Position numbers and translations under genes: made by a program. Positions 63,038-64,000 of a stretch of DNA of 64,000 bases are shown here, piece after piece. This DNA comes from Gemmata massiliana (GTDB lineage Bacteria; Planctomycetota; Planctomycetia; Gemmatales; Gemmataceae): the NCBI RefSeq assembly GCF_901538265.1, contig NZ_LR593886.1, forward strand, positions 8,019,738-8,083,737, in the 5' to 3' direction. The first letter of the stretch is position 1; each line of letters begins with the position of its first letter. The notes beneath the pieces were generated by a model. The model made no database searches. It saw only the letters and a list, made by a program, of their open reading frames with translations, and was not told the DNA's origin.

Positions 63038-63571
63038 TCAGCCAGCGGCAATTCGGTTCAAATAGCGCGCCAGAACCGCGGCGTGTGCGAGTGGTTGGTC
63101 CGCGTCGTTCGGATCACCGTTGTCGCCGACGTCGTGAAAATACTGCGTCACACCCGTTCGCGCCGCGTCGACGAACGCTCGAATTAGCTCCGGTAAAATG
63201 CGGTTCTCGATCATCCATTCATACGTCGGAACGTAGATCAGGCGCCGGGCGTCGACGACCCCGAGTTGCTTCTTGCCGAACTGATGGCCGGACGGTTTCC
63301 CGCCGCGCTTCGCACCCGGTCCGCGAAAGTACCGCGGCGCGGTCTTCCCGCGAATGATTTTGAGCCCCTGCCACACGCCCTCGACCGTGTCGCTCGTTTC
63401 GCCGGGGAACCCGGGAACGGGAATCCCGCCGTGAACCCACATCGGGCTGAGTTCGCAGTACGGCGGCTCCGCGTAGCTGCTCACGTCGTAAATGGTGCTC
63501 CCGGCGGGCACGTTCTCGACGTGATAGCGCGGAACGAAAACGCACCGCGCGAACGGGGCCGAACGCGACAT
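63038..63571 (-). CDS. DUF6939-like protein
   Basis: ATG 63571 is preferred over 63598 because GGAGG lies 8 bases upstream. The 177-residue protein has IYDVSSYAEPPYCELSPMWV, HGGIPVPGFPGETSDTVEGV and WQGLKIIRGKTAPRYFRG, then RRLIYVPTYEWMIENRILPE. The sequence SPMWVHGGIPVPG with VEGVWQGLK is the hallmark I associate with DUF6939. There is no signal peptide. Function unknown. Confidence 0.6.
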   Translation of the reverse strand: MSRSAPFARCVFVPRYHVENVPAGSTIYDVSSYAEPPYCELSPMWVHGGIPVPGFPGETSDTVEGVWQGLKIIRGKTAPRYFRGPGAKRGGKPSGHQFGKKQLGVVDARRLIYVPTYEWMIENRILPELIRAFVDAARTGVTQYFHDVGDNGDPNDADQPLAHAAVLARYLNRIAAG

Positions 63572-63644
63572 CGGGAAGACCTCCGCGAACCGAGACACGG
63601 TCCGCGGCCCCGAAGTTCATCCTTTTCCGCGCGGTCAGTGCCCC

Positions 63645-64000
63645 CTACTTCGATTCTGGTTTCGGTTCCGCCTTCGGCTTCGTTTTCAGTTCCGGGTTAT
63701 CCTTGCCGGGCACGTCGAGTTCCTTCACCAACTCCGCGACCGACTTCACCACGTCGTCCGGGGCGATGAGTGTCAACAATCGCGCGTCCGGGGTCGCCAG
63801 TTTCACGTCCTCGAACGACAGGGCGTTAATCACCTCTGCCAGTTCTTCGGCGGCGGCATGTTTCAGGGTAAACGCTTTGACGACCTGCAATTTCGGCAGC
63901 GGGTCGTTCGCCGAGCGGTCGAGAATCGCCACCAGATCGGCAGCGACCTTGAGGTGCCGCTCCGACCCCCGCACAACTACCGACCGCGTGCGCGCCTGCG
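63645..64000 (-). CDS. Secretin-type short domain protein, partial (N-terminus beyond window)
   Basis: The frame is open to the window edge: RTRSVVVRGSERHLKVAADL precedes the apparent GTG start at 63974 and continues the same pattern, so the start lies outside. The visible part has VVKAFTLKHAAAEELAEVIN, LSFEDVKLATPDARLLTLIA and SVAELVKELDVPGKD, a secretin N / NolW-like short repeat (strand-helix-strand with HAxAEELAEVI). The C-terminus is a Lys/Pro/Glu tail. This could be a GspD-like or general repeat protein of planctomycete type. Confidence 0.6.
   Translation of the reverse strand, partial: QARTRSVVVRGSERHLKVAADLVAILDRSANDPLPKLQVVKAFTLKHAAAEELAEVINALSFEDVKLATPDARLLTLIAPDDVVKSVAELVKELDVPGKDNPELKTKPKAEPKPESK

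Noticed and set aside
1-64000. CRISPR arrays, rRNA genes, riboswitches
   Set aside because: I looked for regularly spaced repeats, rRNA core sequences and common riboswitch cores and saw none. The only RNA gene I can support is tRNA-Cys.

Overview
The window looks like chromosomal DNA of a Gemmataceae planctomycete. The evidence is high GC with G/C-rich third positions, planctomycete families (DUF1501, DUF1549/DUF1553, DUF1559 prepilin-like proteins, PQQ-type beta-propellers, CotH kinases, a WD40-caspase protein) and a small-protein family with a C-terminal HVRGCWV motif that I associate with Gemmata relatives. The species cannot be named from sequence alone.

Layout. 0-7.8 kb: a partial sugar isomerase/epimerase, a membrane-anchored patatin with a small membrane partner, a secreted NPF-rich protein, an ATP-grasp protein, a lipoprotein hydrolase and an NHL propeller protein. 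7.9-18 kb: a complete high-affinity potassium uptake locus. A 31-aa membrane ORF, kdpF, kdpA, kdpB and kdpC run leftward. A three-gene regulatory operon runs rightward: an NtrC-type sigma-54 activator, a histidine kinase, and a stand-alone KdpD sensor domain. 18-19.2 kb: a CotH kinase. 19.2-45 kb: a zone of decay and transposition. It holds a broken HTH gene, a WD40-caspase pseudogene with its catalytic Cys codon changed, IS5-family debris, two damaged PQQ-propeller genes, a truncated VOC gene, and an ECF sigma gene cut by an IS630-type element that itself carries an ISKra4-type element. A polA fragment, a broken ParB-like gene and a dead tyrosine recombinase follow, the last abutting tRNA-Cys. 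Intact islands in this zone are a PQQ / DUF1549 / DUF1501 / EF-hand cluster, a DUF1559-lipoprotein pair, another PQQ gene and a serine carboxypeptidase. 45-64 kb: intact genes again, including a SulP-STAS-carbonic anhydrase fusion, an ArsR regulator, a methyltransferase, three members of the HVRGCWV family, an RraA-like protein, a second DUF1501 protein, a threonine dehydratase-like enzyme and a P1B-type ATPase fused to an HflK-like SPFH domain.

How the genes work together. The Kdp locus is a self-contained uptake and sensing module in which the usual KdpD has been split and the usual OmpR-type KdpE replaced by a sigma-54 activator. The tRNA-Cys, recombinase, ParB, polA and nested transposon remnants fit a decayed integrated element. 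The most unusual intact proteins are the P-type ATPase-SPFH fusion, the long KdpC, and the SulP-carbonic anhydrase fusion.
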